This document shows, one piece after another, positions 46,701-59,831 of a stretch of DNA of 64,000 nucleotides. Both the position numbers and the translations under genes were made by a program. The notes under the pieces were generated by a model, which had not been told where the DNA came from, made no database searches, and worked only from the letters and a program-made list of their open reading frames with translations. Position 1 is the first letter of the stretch, and every line of letters starts with the position of its first letter. This DNA is from Lichenostomus cassidix (lineage: Eukaryota; Chordata; Aves; Passeriformes; Meliphagidae): NCBI GenBank assembly GCA_008360975.2, contig CM039211.1, positions 65,438,565-65,502,564 on the forward strand, read 5' to 3'.

Positions 46701-49700
46701 GATCTTAGCATGTTTGCTGGAAGATCCCTGTGAAGTTTTGCACAGGCCACCTCGTCTCTTGCTCCCATGGAAGGGGACAGGAGTTGCTGACCTGCACTGC
46801 CTGTTGTCTTCTGTCATGAGTGTGCAGCAGGTTTCTCAGGGCAGATGTGTTTTCTTGTGCTGTGTCAGTTCTGTGCCTATGCTCAGACTGCAAATGTTGC
46901 TTCTTAGAAAGAGTCCTTGGGCCAGAGAGCCAGGCCTTTGGGTGAAACTGTTGTCAACAGCTGGGGTGGAAGTGGCTTTGAGTCAGCACCCCAGCTTGAG
47001 CTTATTCCCAAGGCTTGTTTTGAGAGGGACTGTGAGTTTGGCTTCAGTGACAGTGAGGCACAGCCTTCTTCCTTCTAGACGAGCAGTCCTGCATGGAGTT
47101 GAGCAGACAAGAGTTGCTCTTCTCCCAGTTCCTGCCTGCTGTAATTCAGGTTTAAAGCATAGACATCAGTGTTGCTCTTTGCTTTCAGTGAGATGCTGGC
47201 ATGGGCCAGCGCCCAGATCCACTGCCAGTTTCACGCCAGCGAGAACCGGGTGGCACTCCCTCCCTCTGATGGCAGCAAGCATGATGTGCAGGCAGAAAAT
47301 GAGACTGTCTTTGTCCCCAACAGAGGTGAGTGCCACTTCTGCCTGTCACCTGAGTAGGCACAGTGAGAACACAGTGGGAAGGAGTCAAGCAGACCGTAAT
47401 GTGTGTGTCTTGATGGCAGTATGCATAGAATGAGTGGGAAGTCTGTGTTGCTTTCCTTGTGTCATTCCTTGGTGATGGATGCTGTGGGACCTTGTTAATA
47501 CTGAAATCAAAGTTACACTAGCTTGGATCGAAATATGACAGTTGTCTGTCCAGCTGTGGTGGGAATGTCTCATGATATGACCAGGGCAAGAGATGTTTCC
47601 TCCTTGGCTCTCTTCTCCCTGTGCATCCCCATGAGGATAAACCCTAACTAACCTGGACATAGCCTGAGGCTGAGCCTGAAAAATGTTTATTTTTCTCTTC
47701 CAGGAGAGCGGGGTCAGTGTATCCTATCCACCCCTCCAAAGATTCTCTTCTGTGACTTGCGACTGGATCCTGGGGAGTCAAAGTCCTGTGAGTCCTAGCT
47801 CCTCTTCCCCTGCTCACAAACCTGTCCTCTGGGGAGCTCCACTTTCAAAACTGTCTTTGCAGACCTGAGTGCTGCAAATGTGAGACCCTGGTGCTTGCAA
47901 AAGGCAAGGTGCTTTGGTGGGAGGAGCGTGAGTGCTCAGGAACTGCTGCATCATCCAGTCTCTTCTCTGCTGTGTTAGGGCTGTGTACTGCAACATGTTC
48001 CCCAATCCTGCCCCTGGCCTCTGGGCTTTGCTGCAGATCCACTGTGTAGCTGCAAGACATAAAACTTTTGAAATACGTGGTTGCAGCAGAAGGAATGGCT
48101 ACACACACCTGCGTAGTACACCTTTATTTCTTCAGCCACACTGAAGTATTCTTACAATTTAGGCTGGTGTCCTCTAAAAGTTTGTGCTTGCTCTTCAGGT
48201 TATGGCTGTCCTGGAAATAACAGTCTTGTGTGTGTGTTCTGGTTTTCCTGCTGTGAAAGTGGGCACTCCTCATCTTCTCTGCTCAAAGCTCGTAATGTCT
48301 GAGTAGACAGCTGTGGAAACATCACTATGCACTGTTGTGTCTTGGTTGGTGGCTTTGTGATCCAGTTTGTTCAGGTCATGTCACATCTCCTTTGCATTCC
48401 AGCAGCAGTGATCTAGCTGCAGTGATGCTATTCCTTGCAGGCTGTGTGTGGAGAGCTCTGTTAGGTTGTCCCAGGGATCTGCTGGGAACGATTGATGGAG
48501 ACCTCTCAAGCTGCAGAGCACAGGGAGTGGAGACGCAGTGCCTATGGTGAGGCAGGCTCTGCCGGATCACTGGGCTCTGCAGAGCTGAGAGCGGAGCTGC
48601 AAGTGAGACCAAGCAGCTGCAGGGTTATGACATGCTGGTTTTGTCTCCTGCCTTTCTGGCATTGGAGGGGCCTGACTGGAGGGAAAGGTGGACCTGGACC
48701 TGGTGAAACCAGGCTGGCTTGGCTTGGTGGTTAGTGGGGTGGGGCAGTGCCATCTTGGAGCTATGTCCCTAAACTGCAGAGCCAGTTGTCTGAAGACATT
48801 TGGTTATTTGCTTATTGTCCTACAGCAGCATGTTGGGGAAAGGAGCTGGCCATGCCAGCAGGGAGGAGGCAGAAATCTCAGGTGGCCAGAGGCTTACCTG
48901 TATTCTCCTGTATTCCTTGCTGCTTGCAGGTTTGGGGCTGGAGAATCCATTCCCTGGGAGCATCCATTCCCTGGGAGCAGACGGAAGTCCCTTTTTCTGG
49001 CACATATTAGGCTGGGCAGTTTCTGGGATAACAGATCAGTGACAACAGCCCAGGTTCCAGGTGGCTGGGGTGGACTGAGGGATTGACTGTGCACTGGCTT
49101 AGCAGGCAGAAGCTGTTCAGCCCCCAGCTCAGCTAGGGATTGACTGTCCTTCTCAATGACGTGATGTGTGTGTGTCCTGTCTGCCTCTGGGTGGCACTGG
49201 CACAAACAGCCTGCATCTGCCTGCTGCTTGAACACAGCTCCTCAGGAAGGACACCAACTTCTATTTTTTGAGGTTCGTCTGCTGTATGTTACAGCCTTTC
49301 CCCTTGGCTATGTGATGCACCTGTCTGTTTCATGCATCACATGTGATGTGGCTGCATGTGGCACTGGTTTTTTAACACTGAAATCCCGAAATCACAGCCC
49401 TGGTCTCATTCACTGCCAGGCTGCTCACACACATCCCATCAGCCTGTGGTGCTGCTGCTCTCACGCGAGACTGCAGCTGGCACGCTTGCACATCATTCCT
49501 GGGGTCTCCTGCCAGCTCCATGGAGGGAGAGTTAAGGCTGTGTGGGTGTGTATCTTAATTCTTCATTTCCTGTTTTTCAGAAGTTTTGAGTTTTGCTACG
49601 CAGTTTGGAGAGGGGAAAAAAAACCAAACCAGAAAACCCAAAAAATCTTAATTCTGCTTCAGCTCTATACTATGCTATTAAACTGCAGCCAGAGCTGGCA

Positions 49701-52700
49701 CATAGAGCTGAGGTTGTGTCAGACTGTCTTTTGATAAAAGGACTTGTTTTCAATTGCTGACCAACTTATTCCCCAATACCTTACTCTTGTTATGGTGCCT
49801 GTGTGTTGAAGTTGACTCATCTTCCAGGCCTTTGACACATGGCCCAGGCTGAGCTCTTTAAATTTGTCACCATGAAGCATTTTCTTGAGTCTTCATTTCT
49901 GTGGCTGGTTTTGCCTCCTCTCTGGTTTTGTAATACCTTTAAGTATTTGGTAAATCACAGAAAGGGGAGGAAATGGAAGCAGCCTGGACACAAGCCAGGA
50001 GCCCAGCCAGTGGGCACAGTGGGTGGGTAAGGAAGGTATCTGTACTGCCAGAAATGTGCTTCCCTCTGGGATATGCACGGAAGCTAGGACTTCCTGAGTC
50101 TTGGCATTCCCATGCCAGGTAGCAAATGGCCCATCCTCCTCTGTCAGCAGTGGTCTCTGCTTAGGTTATCCTCACTGGGCATGGAGGCCTTTGTGAGTAC
50201 TCCTGTTAAGTCTGGTACAGGGGTTACAGAAGTCTGCTTCTTTCCTTGGAAATACCTGATTTTCCTCCCTGTCCGGATAGTCCTCTGCTTTATCTGCATC
50301 CTGCTCCAGAAAGAGAGCTTTGTGTTTTAAGGTGTGACATCCTGTGGACACTACATGCTAGCACAGGCTTTTTTCTTCCTTCCAGTCCTGTTATTATAAA
50401 TCCAGAAGTTATATTTAAAATGTAACCCTAACTTTGAATATAACCCTCAACATTCAGTATGTGCCAGACATGGGGAAGGATCTGTGGTTTCAGAGCAGGA
50501 TGCTGCCCTTCCTCTGGCAGGGTGTATCTGCGTTACGGTGGGCAAGCCAGAGAGGTGGAGACTTTCCACAGTTCACTGTTTGTGTCTTTCTTGTTATACA
50601 GCATGTGGTTTGGGAAAGCTGCAGCAGTGTTCACACTGCGTCAAGAGGCATTGAGGTTTGTGTGGTGGCCAAGGGGCTCTAGGAGGGCTGAATGTGATGT
50701 AAGCCCTGGTATCTCAGAGCCCTCAGACTCTGAGGCTTTGTGGTCTAAGTCATCAGCCTGTCGAGGGGGACACACTACAGGTTGTTGTGAATGTCTCGGA
50801 ATTGTTTCTTGATCATTTAGACACTGTCCTCGGAGAAAAACACAGGAAGCTAACTTTTTGCTGAGTTTGGTGGTTTGTGTAAAGCAAATACCAAAAGAGG
50901 CGTGAGGTGCTGATCCACATGGGGCAGGACGTGGAGGAGGCTGCGCTGTGAGAGCAGTGGGCAGAAGAGTGCACAGAGGCAAATTTGGGTTGAACTCGTG
51001 ATGAGTAGGTTTAGCACTCATCTGTTTGTGTTCCTGGATTTTACATCTTTCACATTCTTTGGAGACAGAGTTTGTGTGTGTGGTTGTATGTGCTGGAAGC
51101 AATATCTGGATGATGGTGCATGTGATGTGAGGAGCAGTTTGCCTGGTGCAGGGGAGCTGGGTTGTTCTTGGCCTCTAGAGGAAAGAGGAGACAGCAGAAA
51201 GCACCAGGCACTGTCCCTAGCTCAGCACTGCTGCTGCTCCTAACGCTCGGTGCAGGGAGCCTGTACATGACAGCTGCAAGCTTCCTTTTGGCCTTGGAAA
51301 GCAAAGTTTCTGCACCCCTTGCAGATTCGTACTGTGAGACACTGCCTGTCGATGGCCCGCCCTCTTTCCGGGGACAGTCTGTGAAGTACGTGTACAAGCT
51401 GACCATCGGCTGCCAGCGGGTCAACTCCCCCATCAAGCTCCTGCGCGTGCCCTTCCGTGTCCTCGTGCTGCATGGTGAGGCCACACTCTGCCCTCCCTGC
51501 ACATGCAGGCTGGGCTGCACCCTGCCCTGCTCATACTCTCGCCTTCTTCTCAGGGCTCAAGGATTACCAGTTCCCACAGGATGAGACTGTTGCACCCTCA
51601 AACCCCTTTCTGGAGGAGGAAGAGGGCTTGAAGAAAGACTCTCGCCTGGCGGACCTAGCGACAGAGCTGCTCATGGTGGCCACCTCCCGACGCAGCCTGC
51701 GTAGGTCATATTCCCTGCTCAAACCTGCTGTCCTTCCTAAGAAGCTGGGCATGGAGAACGTCTCAGGGCCAGCTGCAAAAATCTCTATCTCTGGCAAAGT
51801 GAAGTTCCAGCTGTGGCTGTGGAGCCAGTCTCAGCTGTTCCTACTTCAGCCAGAGACCCTCTGCCCAGCATATCGCAGGCCGGAGTTTGGTTTGCTCTTG
51901 CTCTCTGCAGACATTTCCCAAAGGAATACCACCTCTAGGGACTGTCCTTCACACCCAAGCAGGAGGCATGGGGTCATGTTATTAACTCAGAGCACTGCAT
52001 GAAGCAGTGCACTGAGTTAATAACATGAGTCCTGCTCTGAGTCCTGCTGCAACCCTTACCCTCTTCTTACTCTACAGACCTGTATAACATCAGTAACACT
52101 CGTGGGAAGGTGGGGACGTTCTGCATCTTTAAGACTGTGTATAAGATTGGAGAGGATGTCATTGGGACCTTCAACTTCTCAGAAGGAGACATCCCATGTC
52201 TGCAGGTTATTGCTATCTCTGGGGCTACTGGGGAGAGGCAGGGGTTTAGGGTGGGAGAAGAGATTGGGGTGGCACTGGGCTGTGAGGGTTTTTGGTTGAG
52301 GATTTTGCAGCTGGGGTCTCCTTGGAGTGTGAGGAGGGCAATGGTCCAGTCCTGAGCTCGTTTAAGAAGCAGAACCCCTGGGCTTTGCACAAGGTGTGTA
52401 TGAGGTTGTGAGAACAAACACCCTACCCATCTCCCTGCAGTTCTCGGTGAGCCTGCAGACAGAGGAGAGCATCCAGGAGGAGTTCCAGCGCCGGCGGGGG
52501 CAGCCTGTCTCCTTCACCGTGCACGCCCGCCATCAGGAGTCCTGCCTGCACACGGCACAGAGCAGCTTCAGCCTGCCCATCCCGCTTAGCTCGACTCCAG
52601 GATTCACCACCAACATCGGTTAGTACCCACCAGGGAAGGGACTCACCCCTGCTTGTCTCTGCAGGAGGACTGTGATGTTCCCAGCCCTGCCCTTGCTGGC

Positions 52701-53041
52701 CTGTGTCATTTGATGGCCTGTGTCACTTGCTGTCCCCTTGCCAGGACAGACAGTGCTGAGACAGCTGCTGTCCGTGGCCCTTGTGGTGTTGTCTGCTGAC
52801 CACCCTCTTGCCCACAGTGTCCCTGAAGTGGAGGCTGCACTTTGAGTTTGTGACTTCTGGGGAGTCAGCGGGGACTTGCTTGGTTCGTGGGAGCCAGTCA
52901 GAGGCTGTCACCTGGACTGGCGTGGAGCAGATGGAAGTGGACACCTTCAGCTGGGACTTGCCCATCAAAGTTCTTCCCACCAACCCCATCCTGGCTTCCT
53001 ACGTATCTCAGTTCTCCAGCACTAACTCCATCACCATATGA
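43791..53041 (+). CDS. RGP1: RGP1, subunit of the RIC1-RGP1 Rab6A guanine-nucleotide exchange factor
   Basis: With RIC1, RGP1 forms the GEF that activates Rab6A for retrograde transport to the Golgi. Eight coding exons: 43791-43906, 47189-47325, 47704-47787, 51325-51474, 51554-51700, 52078-52205, 52441-52618, 52818-53041. All have GT/AG borders and matching phases. The total is 1,164 nt (387 aa), close to human. It starts [18 protein letters not shown] and ends ...NSITI. Family blocks include [51 protein letters not shown] and [15 protein letters not shown] non-coding exon 1 ends at 43162. Introns 43,907-47,188 and 47,788-51,324 are large and show no other gene. The 3' UTR runs to the AATAAA at 53901. 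Confidence 0.96.
51974..52028. repeat. Near-perfect hairpin in an RGP1 intron
   Basis: Two 25-nt arms (51974-51998 and 52004-52028) pair with a single mismatch around a 5-nt loop, atgaa. It lies between the exons ending at 51700 and starting at 52078. Confidence 0.85.
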
Positions 53042-53900
53042 ACTAGGAAAGGGTGGTTGGCCTGCAGAGCTGCAAGCATGTGCCACCAGTGAGAATGGCA
53101 CACAGGACTGTCACCAGTATGCTGTGGGGCACACATACCAGTGTCCCCTTGGATTCATCTGTGACGCCCAGGTGGGCACCAGGCAAGTCTCTCCTGTCCA
53201 TGGGTGGAAGAGCACTGTGCTTGATGCTGCAGCCTGCACTGTGCTGCAGCCCTCAGCTGGAGCTGGACCCTTGCTGCCTGGGTAAAGGTGCAAGTCCCAG
53301 CACTCTGCAAAAACAAATCTGCCTTCCAAGGGGATGGCTGATGTGCCTTTATCCCATGTGGGGCTTCCAAGAAAGAAAGGCCTAGCCGAGGGAGGGGAGA
53401 GGGGAGCTCTTCCAGTGAAGCCTCATAGCACCCTTGGGTGAAGGCTATGCCCTTGCAGAAACCCTACAAGCAGAGGTCTGGCATCCATGTGAAGCCCACT
53501 CGCCACCTGGGCTGAGTGGGAGCCTACTCTCCTGCCCTGGCACATGTCCTGCCTCTTGGAGAGTTGTCCCACACACAGTCCAGTGCCCCAGCCACCTCCA
53601 CCTGGAGGAAGCAGGTCCTGGCAGGCCAGCCCTGTACTGCTGGCATGTGCTAGTGACCTGGATGCAGGCCCATGCTGTGTCAGTTCGATCATGGTGGTTC
53701 AAAACTGAGCAGCACTGAGCCCCTGGGCTGTTGTCTGCCTGGGCTCCTGGATGTGAAGGCATCCTGCTGGGCTTTGGATCCTTGGGGGGTCTGTAGAGAA
53801 TGTATGCTGTGCATTCAAGAGCTAGGATGGAGATCTCCCTGCTCAACAGCCAGCTCCCCATTTTTACCAAGCTTTCCAATGAGCTTTCTTCTTTAAGTGT

Positions 53901-53906
53901 AATAAA
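53901..53906 (+). terminator. Poly(A) signal of RGP1
   Basis: AATAAA lies about 860 bp after the RGP1 stop, followed by a GT-rich gtctgaatgtg. Confidence 0.7.
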
Positions 53907-54023
53907 GGTCTGAATGTGCAAAGCTCAGCCTTCTCAAGAGCCTTATTCCTACATTGTTCTCAGTGGTGGACACATCCCTCCTTGCACAGCAGTCACAGGC
54001 TGGAGACCTCTTTATTCAGTATC

Positions 54024-54029
54024 TTTATT
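54024..54029 (-). terminator. Poly(A) signal of MSMP
   Basis: Minus-strand AATAAA, with a second at 54011-54016, downstream of the MSMP stop at 54810. It sits about 120 bp from the convergent RGP1 signal. Confidence 0.6.
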
Positions 54030-54809
54030 GCAAGAACAGAAACGTCTACACAAGGCTCTGCACAACACAGGCATGGCACCAACTGGGCAGATGCCAGGGT
54101 GGCTGCCTCCACCCTGGCACTGGGATTGCTTCTGCTTCCTGAACCCTCCCCACCCTGCTCCCCTGCCAGTGGGGATGGGGGTCTCCCTGGAGACATTCAG
54201 TGGTTCCCCCTGCTTTGCCGCCCGCCCTGGGCTGGCTCTGTTGCAGTGTTGCCCAGGGCTGGCCTACAGTGCCAGGGACCCCAGGAGCTTTAGGAGCAGG
54301 GGCGTTAGTGGTTCCAGAGGTGGGTTATGCCCCTTGCACTCCAGGATCAGGGAAGGGGCCGGACAGGGTGTGGGGATCCTGCAGGAGGGGCTGTGGTGGT
54401 CCCCAGCGAGCTCCCTGTGGTGGCCATGCAAAGAATTAGCAATCTGGGAGGGAGTAGGGAGCTGCTTCAGGTGAGGGTGGATATGGGAATACAGGAGTGC
54501 CATGGAGCAGGCTGATTTAGTCTTGTAGCCCTTTTTTTAGTCACTGGAGGTTTTCTGCCCGCCTGGGAGGAGATCCCATAGGATCCACATTTCCACGGTG
54601 GGCAGAGCATCTCACAGGGAGCATGCCCTGGTTCAGGAAGCTGAAGGCAGAAGTAAAGCTTGGTACCATGGTGTGTGGATAGTGGTTTTCCTCAAAGGTG
54701 GTGGCGCTGATGCCTCTACAAGGGTGGGTGGGGCAGGTCTGGAGCATGCGGGTGGTGTGCTCTGGAGCAGGGAGGGTGGTGCCGGTGGGCACGGGGTGCT
54801 GCTGAGCCT

Positions 54810-56257
54810 CTATCTGCTCAGCCCTGCACCCAGCACCTTGTTCACCAGCGGCTCGGGGGTGCCCGCCGAGCCCCACTCATGCTCCACGCTCTTCACACAG
54901 GGCAGGCTGGGGTTGGCCTTCTGCACCACTGAGATCTGGCAGGTCTGCGAGTCGTAGTGAGCTTCGCACCAGTCAGGGAAGTCAATGGGGTGCTGGGTGC
55001 TGTGGGAGAGGACATGGTGCCATCAGCTCCCCTTGATTAATGCTGGGGGCTGCTAACAGCGCTGGGTGGCTTCCTGCTGCCAACCCCCTGCACAGGATGT
55101 CTCCCAGATCAGCTCAGATCAGGCTGGGACACAGCTCCTGGCTAATCTGGGCATCTTGCTGTGCCAAGACATCTTTTCTCACTGCATGGCCTCCCCAGCT
55201 CACCCCACCACCCTCTATGTCCTGGTGGGGTCCTGCCCACCTCTGCCTCTTGTTCCCCAGGCCCTGGTGCCCCACAGCCTGACCAGGGCTCTGATATCTG
55301 CTGCATTTGCAGCCACCAGACCCCCCTGCTGCAGGTGCAGGGGTACTGTGGTGGGAAGCCATAGCCCACCCCAGTGCCCCTCGGCCCCTCACTCACGTCT
55401 CGCAGCAGCCCACGCCAATGGGGTGCAGGCAGGTGCAGAGCAGGCAGTTGGTGCTCAGCCACGATTCCCCAAGGACGAACTGCTTCCCTTCGTACTCACA
55501 GGGAGCTGCAAAGGAAACAGCAGTGATGAGGACACACGGGCCTGTGCTGAGGGCAAGTGTGAGCCTCCTTGACACCCCTGTGCCCTGAAAGAGGGGACAA
55601 AGAGGTTATCATGACCTCCCACCCACCTTATGGTGTGGAAGATATGATATTTGGTGGTCTGCCCACCATCCTGCAGGTATGGAATGCCCAGTCATCTGCC
55701 GTGGGCGATGTGCCCATCCATCCATGCATTGTTGCTCTCCCCACTACCTCATGGGCATAGAGCAAGAGGCAAGTGGCTCTTGCTTCCCTGGAGAGGACAA
55801 ATCCAGCTCCCCTTGGGGTCTGGGCATTTCTGCAGCCCTGGGGGGAGGCAGTAGAGGGATGATGAGCTGCCCTCCTCCCTATGCTGTTAGTCTTGCACAC
55901 TTGGCCCCAGCCAGGCTCCTGCCAGGAGCCTTCATGGCCCAGAAAGCTGTTTCTCAGCCAGAGCCCTGGGGAGCTGTTCTGTGGTTTATAGACTGCTCCT
56001 TCCACTCACCACTGGCCCATTATCCCTCTCCTATGATGAGCACAGTCCCTTCCACCCTTTGCAGGCACAGGACAAGTGCTCTGCCATGCTGGGAAAGGTG
56101 AGGCCTTTTCCCATCAGCCTCTTCCCATCTCACCTCCCCACTTACCTTTAGCTTGGAAGTAGCATTTGGCCTGGGAGCCCGGCAGCTGGAGGAGGAGGGA
56201 AAGAAGCAGGCAAAGCCTGCCCCAAGCACACCCCATCTTCTGTGCTTGCATGGCCAT
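54810..56257 (-). CDS. MSMP: MSMP, microseminoprotein (PSMP), secreted cysteine-rich protein
   Basis: Beta-microseminoprotein family; the human protein is a secreted chemoattractant reported to act through CCR2. Three exons on the minus strand: 56146-56257, 55397-55505, 54810-54999. Splice borders are good and phases compatible; 411 nt, 136 aa (human 139). The N-terminus ([10 protein letters not shown], then a leucine-rich core) is a signal peptide ending near GSQAKCYF. The mature part has ten cysteines, with the blocks [26 protein letters not shown] and QHPIDFP. The start is at 56257; a second in-frame ATG is two codons later. It is convergent with RGP1, in the gene order of human 9p13. Confidence 0.94.
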
Positions 56258-56334
56258 GGTTGGTGTTGAGCTGGACTTGTTCGCTTTGCTTCTCTATTGC
56301 CTTTGCTTCTTTCCCTTCTCTTTCTCTCTCTCTG

Positions 56335-56344
56335 CCTTTTTAAT
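56335..56344 (-). promoter_or_regulatory. TATA-like box of MSMP
   Basis: Minus-strand ATTAAAAAGG lies about 80 bp upstream of the start codon, followed by a GA-rich leader. Confidence 0.45.
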
Positions 56345-56929
56345 GCTCTTCCCCTGATCCCTACGAGAGATATTTATAAAGTTCAGCTTTACGACCCTGG
56401 CCACCAGCTGTGCCCCACTGGAAAAGTTGTAAAACTCATTTCCTGATTTGAAAGGCATGAAAACAAGAGGTAGGATCAAGATTTTTAACAAGCTGTGAAA
56501 AGCTGATTCATGCCCTCCAGAAATTTCTCCAGTTGGAAGCCCCTGTGGGTGCACGGCTCCACAGCAAGGGGAGATCCAAAGGTCCCCAGCGGCGTTGCCC
56601 TCGGCAGCGTGGTGAGCACGTAAGCAGCAAGCACAGGAGACCTTGGCTCCTAACCAGGAGAGCTCCAGGCTCCCCTCTGGTCATGCTGAGCTGTCACTGC
56701 TCCTTCACAGTAGCCAAGGTTTTGGGAGCATCCCATCTCACAGTGACCAGAGCAGCACAAGCATGCTGCTAACAAAGTGTGGGATGCAAATGGCACCATC
56801 CTCATTTGGGGATGGAGGTGCTTGCACCCAGCTCCTGCATACCACATCATGGCACTTTCATCCCAGCCTGGGCTGCAGCCTTACCAGGCTGGTGGCCATG
56901 CATGGGCTGGGGGCAACAGCAGGTTTTAT

Positions 56930-57165
56930 CATAGAATCAGAGAATCATAGAGTCATAGAATCATAGAATATGCTGTATTGGAAGGGGCCTATCAGAATCG
57001 CCATGTCCAACTCCTGGCCGTGCGCTGGACACCCCAAGAATCCCAGCATGTGCCTAAGAGCATTGTCCAAACACTTACTGAGCTCTGAAAGCTTTGGTGC
57101 TGTGACCAGAGCTGACAGTACAGTGATTGCCACTGATGCAGAGCAGGAGAAGGACCCAGGACTCA
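56930..57165 (-). mobile_element. CR1 LINE 3' fragment
   Basis: Repeated aatcatagagtcatagaatcatagaat is followed by CR1-type sequence (gttggaagg-like, gtccaactcctggcc, gacaccccaagaatccca). It is a minus-oriented 3' end. Confidence 0.85.
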
Positions 57166-59796
57166 TCTGAGCAGTGTCCGTGAAAGAGAGCTGTGCCTTT
57201 GCACTTGGAGTACCCACAAGGTACTGGAGCTGAGCACCCCCTTCTAGAGACTGGACACCAGTCCCAGCAGAAGTAGGAAAAAGGAGGGATAAAATCAGGA
57301 GGCAAAAGTGCTTTATGGCAACAAGTGAGCTGAGAGGTAAATGAGAGACTTGGCTGGAAGCACAGACCTGTGGGAAGATGCCACACCATCCAGGGATGTG
57401 CTTGTAGACCTCACAGACCCTCACCCAGCATGGCTGCTTCTGGATAGAAGTGATAAGGCTTCTATCAGCTGGCAAAATAAGGGGATGGGCAAGAGGGAGG
57501 AGGTCAGAGCCCTGGGAGCCACATGGCTCTGGAGAGCTACAAGCAAAGTGCTGACTTGCCAAAAGAAATGTGCAGTCCTTGTCAGAGGTGCTGCCAGCAG
57601 CAGGAAACAGGGCTCTGGGGACGGTCCAGCCAGGGGCTTGGCCAGCACAGGGCTGTGCAGGCAGTGAGGCAGCATCAGTAGCAGTGGCATATGTGGGTCA
57701 TCTGCCCCTGCATTAAGCTCCCTGCTTTCTGAGAGTTTGGGATAAGTTTACACCTTGACGCGTGAGGCTTAATATCCCTTCCAGAATTTGTATTGGCATC
57801 CACTATTATAGCTAGATATTTTTCTTATACCCATAAGTGCCCAATCTGTCGTTGAATCCTGCTAAATTCTGGCATGAACATTTTCCTGTGGCAGTGTAAT
57901 TAAGCACAGAGTGAGAAAAAGACTTCTTCCTTTTATCCGCTTTGGATTCGCCACCTTTGGATTTGAAGGCATAGTCCCTTCCCTTTGGTGCTCTGGGCCC
58001 CTTTGCCATCCCATTGCATTCCTGTCCTTCAACTTGTGCTCTCCCTGTTGAGGGAGCAGCCCTGGCTTTGCATCTGTTCTTCCCCATAGAGATTTACCCC
58101 AGCCCTCTTGCAGTGCCACAGATGATGCTGTGTCCCCTGGCGAGGTGGCTGGATGGCAGCAAGTATGGGATCTGTTGGGAAAGGCGGATAATAAATCACA
58201 GAGATGGTGGGCATTCCCTGCTGACCACGGGGCCGTGAACTGGGGTGGTGGAGTGTATCAGTGACAAATGGAATGCCCTTTGGTGCAGAGTTGTTACTAT
58301 ATAAGGAGGATAAAAGTGTTCGTCTTCAGAGCAGTTAATTAATATTCCTATTGTGTGTTTGGAAAAAGAAGTCTGGCACGCTAGTAACTGCAATGAAATA
58401 ATCCATCATTGTTTCAGCAACAAGAACAGCAAATGTTTTTTAAAAAAGTGGTGGGTTTCACTCGGAGGCTCACAGGATTTGGACAGACTTCCAGAAGAGT
58501 GGAAAAAACCTGTGGCAACAGCATCTCTCAGCTGTGTGGAAGGGCATTGCCCCTGCTACATCAGGGACATGGGGAGGCATTCCCAGGATTTCTGTAGCCA
58601 TTCAGGTTTACTAAATAGAAGGTTAAAGCCACCAGACCATTCATAGCCACTGAGTTTTTCATCAGAGTGCTTTGCTGGGAAAATGCAGAGAAGGAGAGGA
58701 AAGAGTGTCAGGACACCTCTTGGCACATTTCAGAGGGACCTGGGCAGTGGAGCATTGTCCACAATGTGGCTGTGCATTAGGGAAGGGGTTGGTGGTCCCC
58801 CATAACCTGTCAGTCCTGCTATTTCCCCTCCTGACAACTTCCCTTCCCCCACTTTTGCATTCCTACCTGGCCCCAGCACACACATCCCCATGGGTGATCC
58901 AGAGCATTTTAGTCCAGCTCCTGCAGGAGGGGAGTTGGAGTTTGGAAAGCAGTACCTGGAACTGGACTTGGTGCTTCAGAACTTCTGCTTGGGTTCTTGA
59001 GGGAGGCTATGGCAGGAGGAGCTGACACCCTCTCCTCCTGTGCCAGCTTGGAGGAGGTTTTGCTTCAGAGACTGAAAGAAGGCAGCTGCTTTTGGTCTCA
59101 CATCTTGGGGGAAAACCGAGACCCAGGGAAGAACCGTAGAAAGGATAAAGGGGTTGGAAGAAGTGCCTCTCTGGAAGTTTGGTCACTTTGATTTAGCAGG
59201 CAGAGCCCAACAGCAGGCACCACTGCCTGTCTACGTGTGCCTGTGTACGTGGAGGAGCAGCCACCACCTTTGAGTATCCCAGGTTCCCACAGAAGGTCAT
59301 ATCTGTGCCTCAGCATCCTCCCAGCAGGACACAGCTCTCCTGCTTGGCCTGGCTCTCTGACTGTAGCTGTCCCTGAATAAAGCTGGGTGCTGCACCCCAC
59401 CAAGGGCACAGCACTGCTGGCCTCCTCTCCCAGCAATCCCTCTGCAGGGCAGCAGAATGCCCAGTGCCAGGGATGGGACCCCATGGATGGGGAGGGATGA
59501 GCACCCAAGCCAGTGGGTGCTGGGCTGAGGTGACAACAGCCGACCCCAGCACCACAGGAGGCTCGGCGGGTAATAAATGATGATGGACAAGTTGCCCTCA
59601 GCAGAATCCAAGAGGGTTATAAAACCTGAATCTCCTGAGCCTTCAGCTGGGGCTGCAGCTGCAGAGCAGGAAGCAAACAGGATCCCGGCTGGCATTGTGA
59701 AAGCAAACACCATAAATCCGAGGAAGTGCTGTGATTGCTGTTTTAGGCACTGGGGAGCTTGGCTCTTGCTCCCCAAAGGTATTTTATTTTCTCTCT

Positions 59797-59831
59797 AAAC
59801 AAAAAAAACAAAAAAAAAAAACCAAAAAAAC
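59797..59831. repeat. A-rich tract
   Basis: Short runs of A are interrupted by single C. No retrocopy was recognised next to it. Confidence 0.7.

Noticed and set aside
46666..47433. 255-codon plus-strand open frame
   Set aside because: Lies in RGP1 intron 2 and crosses exon 3 in the wrong frame.
59797..59831. Poly(A) tract as a processed retrocopy tail
   Set aside because: No gene-derived sequence or target duplication was seen next to it.
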